From: DATCVA01 sp036567205
Lineage (GTDB): Bacteria; Pseudomonadota; Gammaproteobacteria; Burkholderiales; Burkholderiaceae_B
Direction: 5' to 3'
Length of the DNA stretch: 23,665 nt
Assembly (NCBI GenBank): GCA_036567205.1
Contig: DATCVA010000360.1
Coordinates: 1-23,665, forward strand
Of this stretch, positions 1 through 7,546 are shown one piece after another. The notes under the pieces were generated by a model, which worked only from the letters and a program-made list of their open reading frames with translations, did no database searches and had not been told where the DNA came from. Both the position numbers and the translations under genes were made by a program. Within the stretch, counting starts at the first letter, position 1. Every line of letters begins with the position of its first letter.

Positions 1-255
1 AAAGACCACAGCGCGTCCGCGAGCCTGGTCGATGGCGAAACTGTGGCCGCGGTCAGGCATAGGCAAGACCAGTTGATCACGTCCTTTATCATCAAACACC
101 GCCGCTTCAAAACGGTTGCCGTTTTTGCGGGCCGCCAAATACAGTGCGCCGGACGCAAACGCGTCGGCCTGTGCCGAACGCGCGACGGCGGGCCACGAAC
201 CGCAGATGGCAAGCAGCGTCAGAAAGCCGCGGCGATCAATCTCCGTCGAGAGCAT
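1..255 (-). CDS. DUF1513 domain protein (partial, C-terminus beyond window)
   Basis: The first 85 codons of a gene running off the left edge. The start is ATG at 253-255. A good Shine-Dalgarno stretch (AAGGATAGGG) lies just upstream, inside the end of the imelysin-like gene. The two genes overlap by 20 bp, which suggests translational coupling as the last gene of the iron operon. The N-terminus carries a twin-arginine-like motif (DRRGFLTLLA, about residues 7-16) and then a hydrophobic stretch ending near ARSA, so the protein is probably exported folded through Tat. The following part (ALYLAARKNGNRFEAAVF, then LPMPDRGHSFAID) matches the start of DUF1513 proteins, predicted periplasmic beta-propellers that accompany imelysins. 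Their biochemical role is unknown to me. Family assignment rests on the N-terminus and gene order only. Confidence 0.8.
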   Translation of the reverse strand, partial: MLSTEIDRRGFLTLLAICGSWPAVARSAQADAFASGALYLAARKNGNRFEAAVFDDKGRDQLVLPMPDRGHSFAIDQARGRAVVF

Positions 256-1375
256 TGAACCCTATCCTTACACCCAGTGCGGGCGCCGCATCTTCATCGA
301 CCATGCTTTTGGCGTTCTTTAACAAAAGCGCGCCCAGCTTCAGTTGACGATACATTTCCGGGCTATTCGCAAGCTGTGCAACATTGCCATTTATACCGTT
401 GAAATTATCCCGGGCACGCTGCAGCTCATCCTGCAGGCTGGAGTCGACCCATGCTTCATCTACCGAGTACGTATAGGCCCCGGCCCGATAGAAGCGCAAA
501 ATACCGTCAACCGCCGCAGCCATGGACTGGCTGCTTAATCCGCTACGCCAGAACGGCGCCCGCTTGTAGTTGGCGCGGCTGGCATCGGCGCCCAAAACAG
601 GCAGCAACTTTACGTCACGACCGAACTGCAATCCAGTCGAAATAGCCTTGATGGCTTCATTGGCTACCTCGTTAGTGCTGCGATAAAGCGAATTGGATGG
701 CGAGGGCTGCGAGAATTTCACTGCATAATCACCGCTATCCCCCCAAGCCTGGGCAAGCTGCGCACCTATCGCCTGAAGATTACCGGCGATAGAAATCGCA
801 TAGGCGCAGGCAGGAGAATTACCCTCTTGATTCGCCAATAACCCAGCGTCGCGGTACAACAGATACTCAAGCGCAGGCAAACCCTGGACAGCCACACTGT
901 GCCCTGACAGCGCGGAAGCATCGGGCACACCCGCGGAATTAGCCAACAGGGCTTGTACCTGCCGCAAGGTCAATCCACGCAGATCCGGCCAAAAATAAGC
1001 CCGTTCGAACCTGTGATTGGCTACCAAAGGCCCAAAGCGCAGAAACTCTATTCCGGACCAAGACATAACCAGACTCTTGAATCCTTCCTGAACCGTTTGC
1101 TTTCCCGCATCGGACGGAGCCGCACACCAAGCTTTCAAGCTGGCATGAAGCCGGCTGGCCGATTGCTGGAAATTTTGCATGGCGGGCAATATATAAGCTT
1201 GCGTCAGCCTGCCGCCAAGATCGGCAGGCAACTCACCCGCATTAACCGCCCCCGCGCCAATAAAAAAAACGAGACCCAAGACCGCCCGAACCCGTAAATG
1301 CCTGCGGCGCGAGGACTTACTCAGGGCTTCCTTAAAGCGCTTGCACCTAAACGTATTCGTTGCTTGCATTGGCAT
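236..1375 (-). CDS. Imelysin-family periplasmic protein (variant lacking the GxHxxE histidine)
   Basis: Imelysin-like (peptidase M75 / EfeO-related) protein of about 379 residues, expected in the periplasm and linked to iron uptake. I chose the ATG at 1373-1375 because AAAGGA lies 6 nt upstream. In-frame ATGs at 1390 and 1405 would lengthen it by 5 or 10 residues. A basic segment (SSRRRHLRVR, 21-30) precedes a hydrophobic signal sequence ending VNA near residue 46. The family core motif appears as GLPALEYLLY (about 165-174): the glutamate is kept, but the histidine of canonical GxHxxE is proline. The sibling imelysin at 2929-4224 keeps the histidine, so the two copies have probably diverged in metal handling. 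The gene lies just after the DUF1111 gene and overlaps the DUF1513 gene by 20 bp. Family assignment is confident, mechanism is not. Confidence 0.87.
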   Translation of the reverse strand: MPMQATNTFRCKRFKEALSKSSRRRHLRVRAVLGLVFFIGAGAVNAGELPADLGGRLTQAYILPAMQNFQQSASRLHASLKAWCAAPSDAGKQTVQEGFKSLVMSWSGIEFLRFGPLVANHRFERAYFWPDLRGLTLRQVQALLANSAGVPDASALSGHSVAVQGLPALEYLLYRDAGLLANQEGNSPACAYAISIAGNLQAIGAQLAQAWGDSGDYAVKFSQPSPSNSLYRSTNEVANEAIKAISTGLQFGRDVKLLPVLGADASRANYKRAPFWRSGLSSQSMAAAVDGILRFYRAGAYTYSVDEAWVDSSLQDELQRARDNFNGINGNVAQLANSPEMYRQLKLGALLLKNAKSMVDEDAAPALGVRIGFNALDGD

Positions 1376-1410
1376 AGCCAGTCCTTTCATATTGCAGTTC
1401 CGCATGAAAC

Positions 1411-2919
1411 CTATAACGACCCTAGAAAGCGAAGCAGATCGGCTCTATCCTGAGGCGACATGGAAACCACGCGATCACGTGCAGCCTGCGCCTCTCCCCC
1501 GTGCCATAGCACCGCTTCAAGCAACGTCCTGGCGCGCCCGTCATGCAGCCATGTAGCTTCGGGATTAACGGTTTTCGTCAGGCCTATTCCCCATAAAGGA
1601 GGCGTTCGCCATTCTCGCCCATTGGCATCGCCTTCATCCTGATTGTCGGCCAGGCCGCTACCCATATCGTGCAGCAGCAAATCGGTATAAGGCCATATAA
1701 GCTGAAAACGGTGCTCGGGCCGTACCGCGTCGCGCCGGGTTACGTACTTTGGCACGTGGCATGCAATGCAGTTGGCCTCGTAGAAGCGCTGCTTACCTGC
1801 CAGTACACGTGCATCGTCAATGTCCCGTCGTTGCGGCAACGCAAGATTTTGAGAATACGACGTCACAAAATCCATCAAACGCCCGGACACTTCATGTTCG
1901 CCAAGATGAGCTTGCGCGCCGTTGGGCAAAGCAAGGCATTCCTTCTGAGCAGAAGTGCAATCGCCGTAATGATTGGGAAGCAAGGGCGTGGACAAACCCA
2001 TGTCGCCCGAAAATGCATTGGAAGCCTGCTGTTCGACGCTGGGCTGCCCTGCTTTCCAGTTAAAACGCCCCAATACCTGCTGCCCGGTCCGCAAATCACG
2101 CACCCAATTGGGACGCCCTGAAACGCCATCGCCGTGATCCCTGGCGGCGTTTGCCAAAATATCGTCTTGATGGATCGCTTCCAGCAGCCCCAGCCCCAGC
2201 ATAGGCGGAGCCAGCCGGGGAGAAAATCTTACATCCGCGTGCAGCGGTCCGTACCCAAGATTTTCAACACTGTAAGTCGGCGCCATCAATACCGCTGCTT
2301 CACCACCATTCAAGTCCACAGGAATTTCACGATAGTCTATTTTCACCCGGCCTTCGGCCGGCAAACCCGCCACGGCAAAAGGTTGCAGTTGGTGCCCATA
2401 AATAGGATCAGGCAACGACACAAGCTCTTCTCGCCCCAATCGCCGCCGCGCGTCTTCGACTTTTGACGGGACGGAAAGACGTAATAGCAAAGCGACCACA
2501 TCACTACGCCCCAACGGCTCAAAACCTGGAACAGTACCGCGGCCATCCTTTACATGACAGGCCTGACAAGACCTGGCATTAAACAAAGGCCCCAGCCCGT
2601 CGGACGCCAGAGTAGATGAAGGAGACGATACCCAGTCTTTACGAAACAGACCATTGCCCACACTGAATTCCTGTCGCCCCTCGAACGTCAGGTTGGCGGC
2701 GGGATGGGAAAAAATATCGTGATTAATCAGTTTCCGGACCGTTCCGGCGCCGCCCTGCATTAGCTCGAACGGCTCGGCTTTCGAAAAATCCGTCGCCGGC
2801 TGCGTAATGGCCGTTACCCTGGCCTGATCCTGAGGGCTTAGGTCGGAACGAGGCTGTGCGTGGCTGGCCGACGCGCCGAGCGCCAGCCACATAAAGATCA
2901 AACCAAGAGTAAGTCGCAC
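1411..2919 (-). CDS. Di-haem c-type cytochrome oxidoreductase, DUF1111 family
   Basis: 502-residue exported protein of the DUF1111 family, often annotated as thiol oxidoreductase and distantly related to di-haem peroxidases. A signal peptide (MRLTLGLIFMWLALGASASHA) is followed by two haem-attachment motifs, CQACH at 118-122 and CIACH at 384-388. Other family-typical stretches are GDGVSGRPNW (about 263-272), DMGSGLAD near residue 415 and HDGRARTLLEAVLWHGGEA near the C-terminus. It should sit in the periplasm and carry out electron transfer, perhaps oxidising or reducing iron handed to or from the neighbouring imelysins; that role is inference. The start is GTG (2917-2919), only 9 nt after the preceding imelysin stop. 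No clear ribosome-binding site is visible, so translation is probably coupled. An ATG at 2890-2892 is a possible alternative start. Confidence 0.9.
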   Translation of the reverse strand: MRLTLGLIFMWLALGASASHAQPRSDLSPQDQARVTAITQPATDFSKAEPFELMQGGAGTVRKLINHDIFSHPAANLTFEGRQEFSVGNGLFRKDWVSSPSSTLASDGLGPLFNARSCQACHVKDGRGTVPGFEPLGRSDVVALLLRLSVPSKVEDARRRLGREELVSLPDPIYGHQLQPFAVAGLPAEGRVKIDYREIPVDLNGGEAAVLMAPTYSVENLGYGPLHADVRFSPRLAPPMLGLGLLEAIHQDDILANAARDHGDGVSGRPNWVRDLRTGQQVLGRFNWKAGQPSVEQQASNAFSGDMGLSTPLLPNHYGDCTSAQKECLALPNGAQAHLGEHEVSGRLMDFVTSYSQNLALPQRRDIDDARVLAGKQRFYEANCIACHVPKYVTRRDAVRPEHRFQLIWPYTDLLLHDMGSGLADNQDEGDANGREWRTPPLWGIGLTKTVNPEATWLHDGRARTLLEAVLWHGGEAQAARDRVVSMSPQDRADLLRFLGSL

Positions 2920-2928
2920 GATATATTG

Positions 2929-4224
2929 CTACTGAAAAATAGCGTTGGGGCTGTCCAGGCTGTCGGAGCCCTCGATCTGTATTTCGCCTAAGTCCAGTAC
3001 AGCAATAGCGCGCTCAATACTTCGAGTCTGCCCTATCAGCCCGTCGATAACCGCCTGAATAAGCGCGTTACCCTTTTCATGGCCCTGAGCAATCATCTGA
3101 TCATAGGTTTCCACATTCTCAGCATGCTCCTTCATGGCCTGCATGGCTTGGTATGTAGCATCCAGCTTGGCAAGCACTTCCTGATTCAGCCCGGCGTCAC
3201 GCTCCTGGATCAAATCAGACAGGCTGGCCCCCTTAATCACAGAGCCGTCAATCCGCTTGTATTGACCGGTATACACATTCATCATGCCGACTTGATCGTA
3301 AAAATGTGAGTTGTGCGTGTTATCGGAAAAACAATCCTGCTCTTCCTCCGAGTCGTGAAGCATAAGACCAAGCTTCATGCGCTCGCCCGCCAGCTCGCCG
3401 TACGATAAACTGCCCAACCCCGTAAGCATCGCCACCAGCCCGGCCTTAGTATCTTTTTGCACAGCATCACGCGCCTCGCCCTGCTCGTTCCAGTTACCGG
3501 CCATTTCCTCAAGATCGGCAACCAGCAAGTCGGTAGCGACTTTCAGATACTGACCACGCCGCTCACAATTGCCTCCCGTGCAATTAGCCGGATCGAAATC
3601 CGTATAGGGGCGATTGCCCGAGTGACGCTCCTGCGGCGTGCCAGTACGGCCTTCTGGCGCTGGCCCTGTTCCGTTAAGGTCCTGGCCCCACAATAGAAAC
3701 TCCACCGCGTGATAACCCGTGGCGACATTGGCTTCATTTCCACCCGCCTCATGCAGAGACTCGCGCAACAGCTTCGCCGTGATTTGGGTGGTATCAACCG
3801 ACGTGCCTGCGACGCTAATCGTCTTGTTGGCAATGACGTTGACCACGTAATAGCCATTCGCATCGGACTCGGCGCCATACGATGCGTCGACATAATCGAT
3901 CATGCCTTCGTCCAACGGCCAAGAGTTAACCCTGCCCTCCCAGTCATCGACTATGGGATTACCAAATCGGAACACCTCAGTTTGCGGATACGGGATGCGA
4001 GCGTTAAGCCAGGCAGTACGAGCCGCTTTTAACGATTCCGCGCTAGGTGCCGCAAGCAGCGCATTAACTGCGGCTTGCAGGCCTTTGGCCAAAATCAGGG
4101 AATCTTCGTATCCCGCCAAAGCCAGGTCAGCATAAGTTTTGACTACAGCCCTAGGCTCTACCGCCGCATAAGCCGTGCCGGCCAGCATCAAGGACAGCGC
4201 GGCCCCGATTAACAACTTACCCAT
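2929..4224 (-). CDS. Imelysin-family iron-regulated periplasmic protein (IrpA/EfeO-like)
   Basis: 431-residue imelysin (peptidase M75 family). The ATG at 4222-4224 is preferred: GGAG lies 5 nt upstream and a textbook signal peptide follows (MGKLLIGAALSLMLAGTAYA, 1-20). A longer in-frame ORF to 4326 would put about 34 implausible residues before it. The family signature GYHAVEFLLWGQDLNGTGP spans about 170-188, with the canonical H172 and E175 thought to bind metal. A cysteine pair (C215, C220) sits in the loop after the motif and may form a disulfide. Proteins of this family bind iron in the periplasm or at the outer membrane. This is the first gene of the operon; upstream lie a candidate promoter and a Fur-box-like site, which fits induction in iron starvation. 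Its sibling at 236-1375 has lost the histidine. Confidence 0.92.
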   Translation of the reverse strand: MGKLLIGAALSLMLAGTAYAAVEPRAVVKTYADLALAGYEDSLILAKGLQAAVNALLAAPSAESLKAARTAWLNARIPYPQTEVFRFGNPIVDDWEGRVNSWPLDEGMIDYVDASYGAESDANGYYVVNVIANKTISVAGTSVDTTQITAKLLRESLHEAGGNEANVATGYHAVEFLLWGQDLNGTGPAPEGRTGTPQERHSGNRPYTDFDPANCTGGNCERRGQYLKVATDLLVADLEEMAGNWNEQGEARDAVQKDTKAGLVAMLTGLGSLSYGELAGERMKLGLMLHDSEEEQDCFSDNTHNSHFYDQVGMMNVYTGQYKRIDGSVIKGASLSDLIQERDAGLNQEVLAKLDATYQAMQAMKEHAENVETYDQMIAQGHEKGNALIQAVIDGLIGQTRSIERAIAVLDLGEIQIEGSDSLDSPNAIFQ

Positions 4225-4256
4225 AACAGCTCCGTCTCCACGGGACTTTCTCCCGC

Positions 4257-4285
4257 ATTCAAAAAATAATTGGCGCAATTGTAAA
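4257..4285 (-). promoter_or_regulatory. Candidate promoter of the imelysin operon
   Basis: Read on the minus strand: TTTACA (4285-4280) as -35, 17 bp spacer, TTGAAT (4262-4257) as -10. Both hexamers are reasonable matches to the sigma-70 consensus (5/6 and 4/6). Transcription would begin near 4250, giving a short leader before the ATG at 4224. The -35 end overlaps the Fur-box-like site at 4281-4299, as expected for an iron-repressed promoter. Sequence match only. Confidence 0.45.
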
Positions 4286-4299
4286 CGATTAGCATTTGC
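4281..4299 (-). promoter_or_regulatory. Fur-box-like site 1
   Basis: The minus-strand sequence GCAAATGCTAATCGTTTAC matches the 19-bp Fur consensus GATAATGATAATCATTATC at 13 of 19 positions by hand alignment. It overlaps the -35 region of the candidate promoter for the imelysin operon. That position, and the iron-related function of the genes, make Fur repression likely. Confidence 0.55.
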
Positions 4300-4419
4300 A
4301 ACTGAACGCCACGCGAGCGAACGCAACTAAATTCGCGAACGCATCGGCAATCACTACGGAGCGATGGAACCGTTTTGGTTTTTGGATAAAAACCCAGTAT
4401 TACACTTAACACTTGCGCT

Positions 4420-4438
4420 GATAATGAGAATCAAACGC
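4420..4438 (+). promoter_or_regulatory. Fur-box-like site 2
   Basis: The plus-strand sequence GATAATGAGAATCAAACGC matches the 19-bp Fur consensus at 14 of 19 positions by hand alignment, with the strong half GATAATGA intact. It lies about 196 bp upstream of the imelysin start, too far to cover the promoter proposed at 4257-4285. It could be an upstream Fur site, mark a second distal promoter, or control a short plus-strand transcript of its own. Confidence 0.5.
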
Positions 4439-4576
4439 ATTCTTGCACAGCCAGGCAATCAACGTCAAATATATTCATGAAAAACACGACTCGCATCGCC
4501 CGCTATTTACCAAGCGTTGAAAATACAGATTTCCAGCTGATTCCAAAGAACATCAGGGCGGCGATTCAATTGAATA

Positions 4577-4607
4577 CCGGACACTGCTTCATGGAAACAG
4601 CGTCCGG
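4577..4607. terminator. Possible hairpin terminator without T-run
   Basis: CCGGACACTG (4577-4586) pairs with CAGCGTCCGG (4598-4607) across an 11-nt loop with one mismatch. On the minus strand the mismatch becomes a G-U pair, so the fold favours transcripts from the minus strand, that is from the PEP-mutase-like gene ending at 4702. No run of T follows, so termination, if any, may need Rho or the hairpin may only protect the 3' end. Confidence 0.3.
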
Positions 4608-4701
4608 CGGACCAAATTTGCGCGCGCGAAACCGCGCCTCGAACACCCGTGGCATTACTGTGATTGCACGGCCTTGAATAATGGGGTCGCCACGGCTAGC
4701 G

Positions 4702-5571
4702 TTAAACCGAATAGCGCTGCTCAAGTTCGTCGAATAATGGCTTATCGATTAAGCGCTGCCGCTCCTCGAATGGGGCCACCAGCAGGCCGTCCTCATCAAG
4801 ACGGCCGTTTTTCTTAAGCGCACCCAGTGCATTCTGCATACCTAGAACGGCTCCTTGCAGTGCCGCGTTGGCATAAAGCACCAATCCATAACCCAGCCGG
4901 CCCAACTCCTGGGCATCTAGTGTGGGAGTTTTGCCTCCGATAACAATATTGACAAGCTGAGGAGCCGATAACAGTTGCGGCAAACTGCGCACTTCATCGA
5001 TGCTTTCCGTCGCCTCGATAAACAGAACGTCAGCCCCCGCTTCGCGAAATTTTTGCGCACGCTCGACAGCGGCTTCCAAGCCATGGACAGCGCGCGCATC
5101 GGTTCTGGCTATGATCAGGAAATCATCATCGGATCGCGCGTCGACGGCAGCATGAATTTTCGCGACCATCTCTTCTACCGGAGCGACATCTTTCCCTGCA
5201 AAATGACCGCAGCGCTTGGGGAAAGTCTGATCTTCAAGCTGAATAGCATCGGCGCCCGACCTTTCCAGCGTTCTTACCGTATTCCAGACATTGATAGCGT
5301 TCCCGAAGCCTGTGTCGCCATCAACAACCAGCGGCAACTCAACAACGTCGCGTATGCGCGCAGCGTGTTCAGCGACATCGCGCAAGCTCATGAACGCCAG
5401 ATCGGGCCTCCCGTAGTACATATTCGTTAACCCGGCCCCCGTCAGGTAAACGGCCTCGAAGCCCAGGTCGGCGACGACTTTTGCGCTCATGGCATTAAAT
5501 GCGCCTGGCACAAGCAAACCGTTGCGCGCTTCGACCCTGCTGCGAAAATTCTTCCTGCGATTTTGACTCAT
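4702..5571 (-). CDS. Isocitrate lyase / PEP mutase superfamily enzyme
   Basis: 289-residue enzyme of the isocitrate lyase/phosphoenolpyruvate mutase superfamily, which makes or breaks C-C or P-C bonds in small 2-oxo acids using Mg2+. Family marks are the strand VPGAFNAMSAKV (21-32), DGDTGFG with Mg-binding aspartates (84-90, D84 and D86), QLEDQ with E113/D114, the active-site loop KRCGH (119-123) and RTDAR (156-160). Length and motifs fit the subgroup annotated as oxaloacetate decarboxylase, 2,3-dimethylmalate lyase or carboxyphosphonoenolpyruvate phosphonomutase; I cannot choose among them. It is cytoplasmic, with no signal sequence. AGGA lies 7 nt before the ATG. It appears to be transcribed alone, with 256 bp separating it from the acyltransferase gene upstream. 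No phosphonate genes are nearby, so a role in C-P chemistry is not supported. Confidence 0.88.
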   Translation of the reverse strand: MSQNRRKNFRSRVEARNGLLVPGAFNAMSAKVVADLGFEAVYLTGAGLTNMYYGRPDLAFMSLRDVAEHAARIRDVVELPLVVDGDTGFGNAINVWNTVRTLERSGADAIQLEDQTFPKRCGHFAGKDVAPVEEMVAKIHAAVDARSDDDFLIIARTDARAVHGLEAAVERAQKFREAGADVLFIEATESIDEVRSLPQLLSAPQLVNIVIGGKTPTLDAQELGRLGYGLVLYANAALQGAVLGMQNALGALKKNGRLDEDGLLVAPFEERQRLIDKPLFDELEQRYSV

Positions 5572-5777
5572 AAAATTTCCTGAAAATAAATAAACAGTTC
5601 TTCAATGGGCTTGTATGCGGGCACGGTCGCCGGTCGATCGTGCAAGAACCAATACATAACAAATTAAAATTAGCTATGTTGCGCCAACGTGCATTTGAAT
5701 ATTGCACGGCCATGCCTTTTAACAAGTATGGGTGTAACCGATTTTTTTGAAAACATGTTGATATTTTTCAGTGTGCT

Positions 5778-5791
5778 TCTGCCTAGGCAGA
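5778..5791. promoter_or_regulatory. Perfect 14-bp palindrome, possible operator
   Basis: TCTGCCTAGGCAGA is a perfect palindrome without a loop. It lies between the end of the acyltransferase gene (5828) and the start of the PEP-mutase-like gene (5571). The absence of a loop argues against a terminator and suggests a site for a dimeric protein. It is over 200 bp upstream of the PEP-mutase start, far for a repressor, so the target is unclear. Confidence 0.3.
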
Positions 5792-5827
5792 TATCGCATG
5801 TAGAGTTAAAGCGGGGAAAACGTCTGA

Positions 5828-6865
5828 TCAAGTGACATGCAAAAACAGCCTGAACCGTCTTAACAGCATAATCAAGCCCAACGAAATTACGAACACAAAA
5901 ACCGCCATGGCGGGAATGGTCCACCAGGGCGAGGCGCTGGTGTTCGAGAAGCCAGTCAAAACTTCCATGCGGCCCAGCACAAAAATATGAATGCAATAAA
6001 CACCCAGGGTACACGCTGAAATTTGATTCAAGGCCGCCGAGTAGGGACGCAGTTTCGGCCCCAAACCATATAAAACGTTAAAAACGCACACAGACGCCGC
6101 CATTACAAACGGCGACAAATAATCATAAAACAGCGAATCGGGTGCATCCATATGTACTGAATAGGCAATCGTCGCCGTCATGGTCAAGGCGCTAAAAACA
6201 ATGAAGAATCCAGCGCTCGCCCACCAATAGTGGCCTTTAAACATTTGTTTCTGATAAACCTCGAATACATATGCCCCCAGAAACAGGTAGCCGACAAGTC
6301 CGAAGAAAGATCCAAGCTCATAGGTTCCCAGCAAATCGACATCAATATTGAACGCGGTCCGCGCAATAGGCCAGGCCGATACCAGCATCCAGAACGCCAG
6401 GAACATTCGTTTTTCGGCCAAAGACGAGGCAAGCCAGATATTGCGCAGAAACGGCACAAACAAGTAAATGCCCACAATCGCGTACAAATACCATAAGTGA
6501 AATACCACCGGACCGCTGGCCAGTGTTTCTATCCATTCCCGCCAGCCCCCATAATGCTCGCCTTGCAGTGTGTTCCATGCCATATAAAACAGAGACCAGA
6601 ACAGTAAGGGGGGCAAAACACGCGCGAAACGCTTTTTGAAAAATGCAGGCAAATCTTCTTGCTTGTTCAACAGCAAGACCCCGGAGATCATCAAAAAGAC
6701 CGGCACGCAGCTACGCGTCAAAGAGTCGTAGAAATTGGCCGCCCACCAGCGATCATCGAAAACATCGAAGTTCACCGCCGCCACATGCAAGACGACCACC
6801 ATGAAGCATGCTCCGATCCTTGCGGTATCCATTCCCGTACTGAAACTGAGTTTCGCCACACGCAC
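5828..6865 (-). CDS. Acyltransferase 3 family membrane protein (OafA/YrhL-like)
   Basis: 345-residue integral membrane protein of the AT3 family, which moves acyl groups (often acetyl or succinyl) onto surface sugars or other periplasmic substrates. The family's R-x10-H motif is present: R16 and H27 in MDTARIGACFMVVVLHVAA. It is followed by SCVPVFLMISGVLLL (about 52-66), also typical. About ten hydrophobic segments continue to the C-terminus, and a basic end (RRFRLFLHVT) probably faces the cytoplasm. The start is uncertain: GTG at 6863-6865 is given. A GTG two codons later has a better spaced AGGG, and ATG at 6832 is another option. It stands alone, with 156 bp from the chromate transporter genes upstream. 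No glycosyltransferase or polysaccharide gene is nearby, so its acceptor is unknown. Confidence 0.88.
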   Translation of the reverse strand: MRVAKLSFSTGMDTARIGACFMVVVLHVAAVNFDVFDDRWWAANFYDSLTRSCVPVFLMISGVLLLNKQEDLPAFFKKRFARVLPPLLFWSLFYMAWNTLQGEHYGGWREWIETLASGPVVFHLWYLYAIVGIYLFVPFLRNIWLASSLAEKRMFLAFWMLVSAWPIARTAFNIDVDLLGTYELGSFFGLVGYLFLGAYVFEVYQKQMFKGHYWWASAGFFIVFSALTMTATIAYSVHMDAPDSLFYDYLSPFVMAASVCVFNVLYGLGPKLRPYSAALNQISACTLGVYCIHIFVLGRMEVLTGFSNTSASPWWTIPAMAVFVFVISLGLIMLLRRFRLFLHVT

Positions 6866-7021
6866 ACCCTGTTGAATACATAAAACGCTTACGTCGCCGT
6901 CTTCACGGCAAGTTGTCTATTCAGTAGTAACATAAACGGGGTCGCCCATGGGCCATTGCTTATGTCCAGATGTTGCAAAAATTATGTCGCGTCAGTGGCA
7001 GCACACGCTTGTGGCAAGCCG

Positions 7022-7546
7022 TCAGGGCCGGACCAGAAGAAAAACAAGCCCTCCAAGGCCCAGCAACAAAAAAACGTTGATGCGGGTATAGAGCAACACC
7101 ACGGTGGCCAGCCCGGCAACACCCCAAGCCCAGACACCACCTTCGGCCGCTTTCAATATGGTGCCCGTAGCGGCCAATATCATGCCTGCAGCAACAGGCA
7201 GCAATCCCTGTTCGATGGCCTTGATCAAAGGACTATGCTCATATCGCGCCCACAGCCTGGCAAGGCAATAAACCAGCAGAGCGGACGGCACAAAGATTGC
7301 GATCGAAGCAACGATAGCTCCAAGAAACCCTGCCGCTTCCCAGCCCACAAGAGTCACCAGCAATGACTTAGGCCCTGGCGTAAGACGCGACAATGCAAAC
7401 AAGTCAAGGAACTGCGCGTTGGTGATCCAGCGATGAACGTCAACCGACTGCGTATGAACCGCTGGAATAATGCTCTGCCCCCCGCCAACTGTCAAAAAAG
7501 ACAGAGGTGCGAATACTCTAAGTAAATTAAGCAGGATTTCGATCAT
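7022..7546 (-). CDS. Chromate transporter family protein, second half-size subunit
   Basis: 174-residue membrane protein corresponding to one half of the CHR (ChrA) family. The ATG at 7544-7546 overlaps the stop of the preceding half by 4 bp (ATGA), so the pair is translationally coupled. The second-half signature appears as FLTVGGGQSIIPAV (about 17-30) and SRLTPGPKSLLVTLVGW (about 53-69), followed by hydrophobic helices through IFVPSALLVYC and a C-terminal hydrophobic pair. Two-gene short CHR systems of this kind act as heteromers and have been tied to chromate export in some bacteria. Real substrates of many members are not known. With an MFS exporter upstream, the operon is best called anion/toxicant export of unproven specificity. 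Confidence 0.87.
   Translation of the reverse strand: MIEILLNLLRVFAPLSFLTVGGGQSIIPAVHTQSVDVHRWITNAQFLDLFALSRLTPGPKSLLVTLVGWEAAGFLGAIVASIAIFVPSALLVYCLARLWARYEHSPLIKAIEQGLLPVAAGMILAATGTILKAAEGGVWAWGVAGLATVVLLYTRINVFLLLGLGGLVFLLVRP

Larger units (their letters stand above)
4225..4701. other. Intergenic region with Fur-like sites and a hairpin
   Basis: 477 bp with no convincing gene. The right side of the iron operon promoter and two Fur-like sites occupy 4257-4438. A 66-codon plus-strand frame at 4477-4677 has no ribosome-binding site and no recognisable protein features, so I leave it out. A perfect 12-bp palindrome, ATTCAATTGAAT, lies at 4564-4575. A 10-bp stem with one mismatch follows at 4577-4607 (CCGGACACTG / CAGCGTCCGG). 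The hairpin is about 95 bp beyond the end of the PEP-mutase-like gene, so it may serve as its terminator, although no T-run follows on either strand. Confidence 0.6.

Noticed and set aside
4477..4677. 66-codon plus-strand frame upstream of the iron operon
   Set aside because: No Shine-Dalgarno before its ATG, no signal or domain, and it contains the hairpin and palindrome of the intergenic region.
4702..5571. Phosphonate metabolism gene (PEP mutase proper)
   Set aside because: The superfamily match is good, but no phosphonopyruvate decarboxylase or other C-P gene is nearby and the motifs do not single out PEP mutase.
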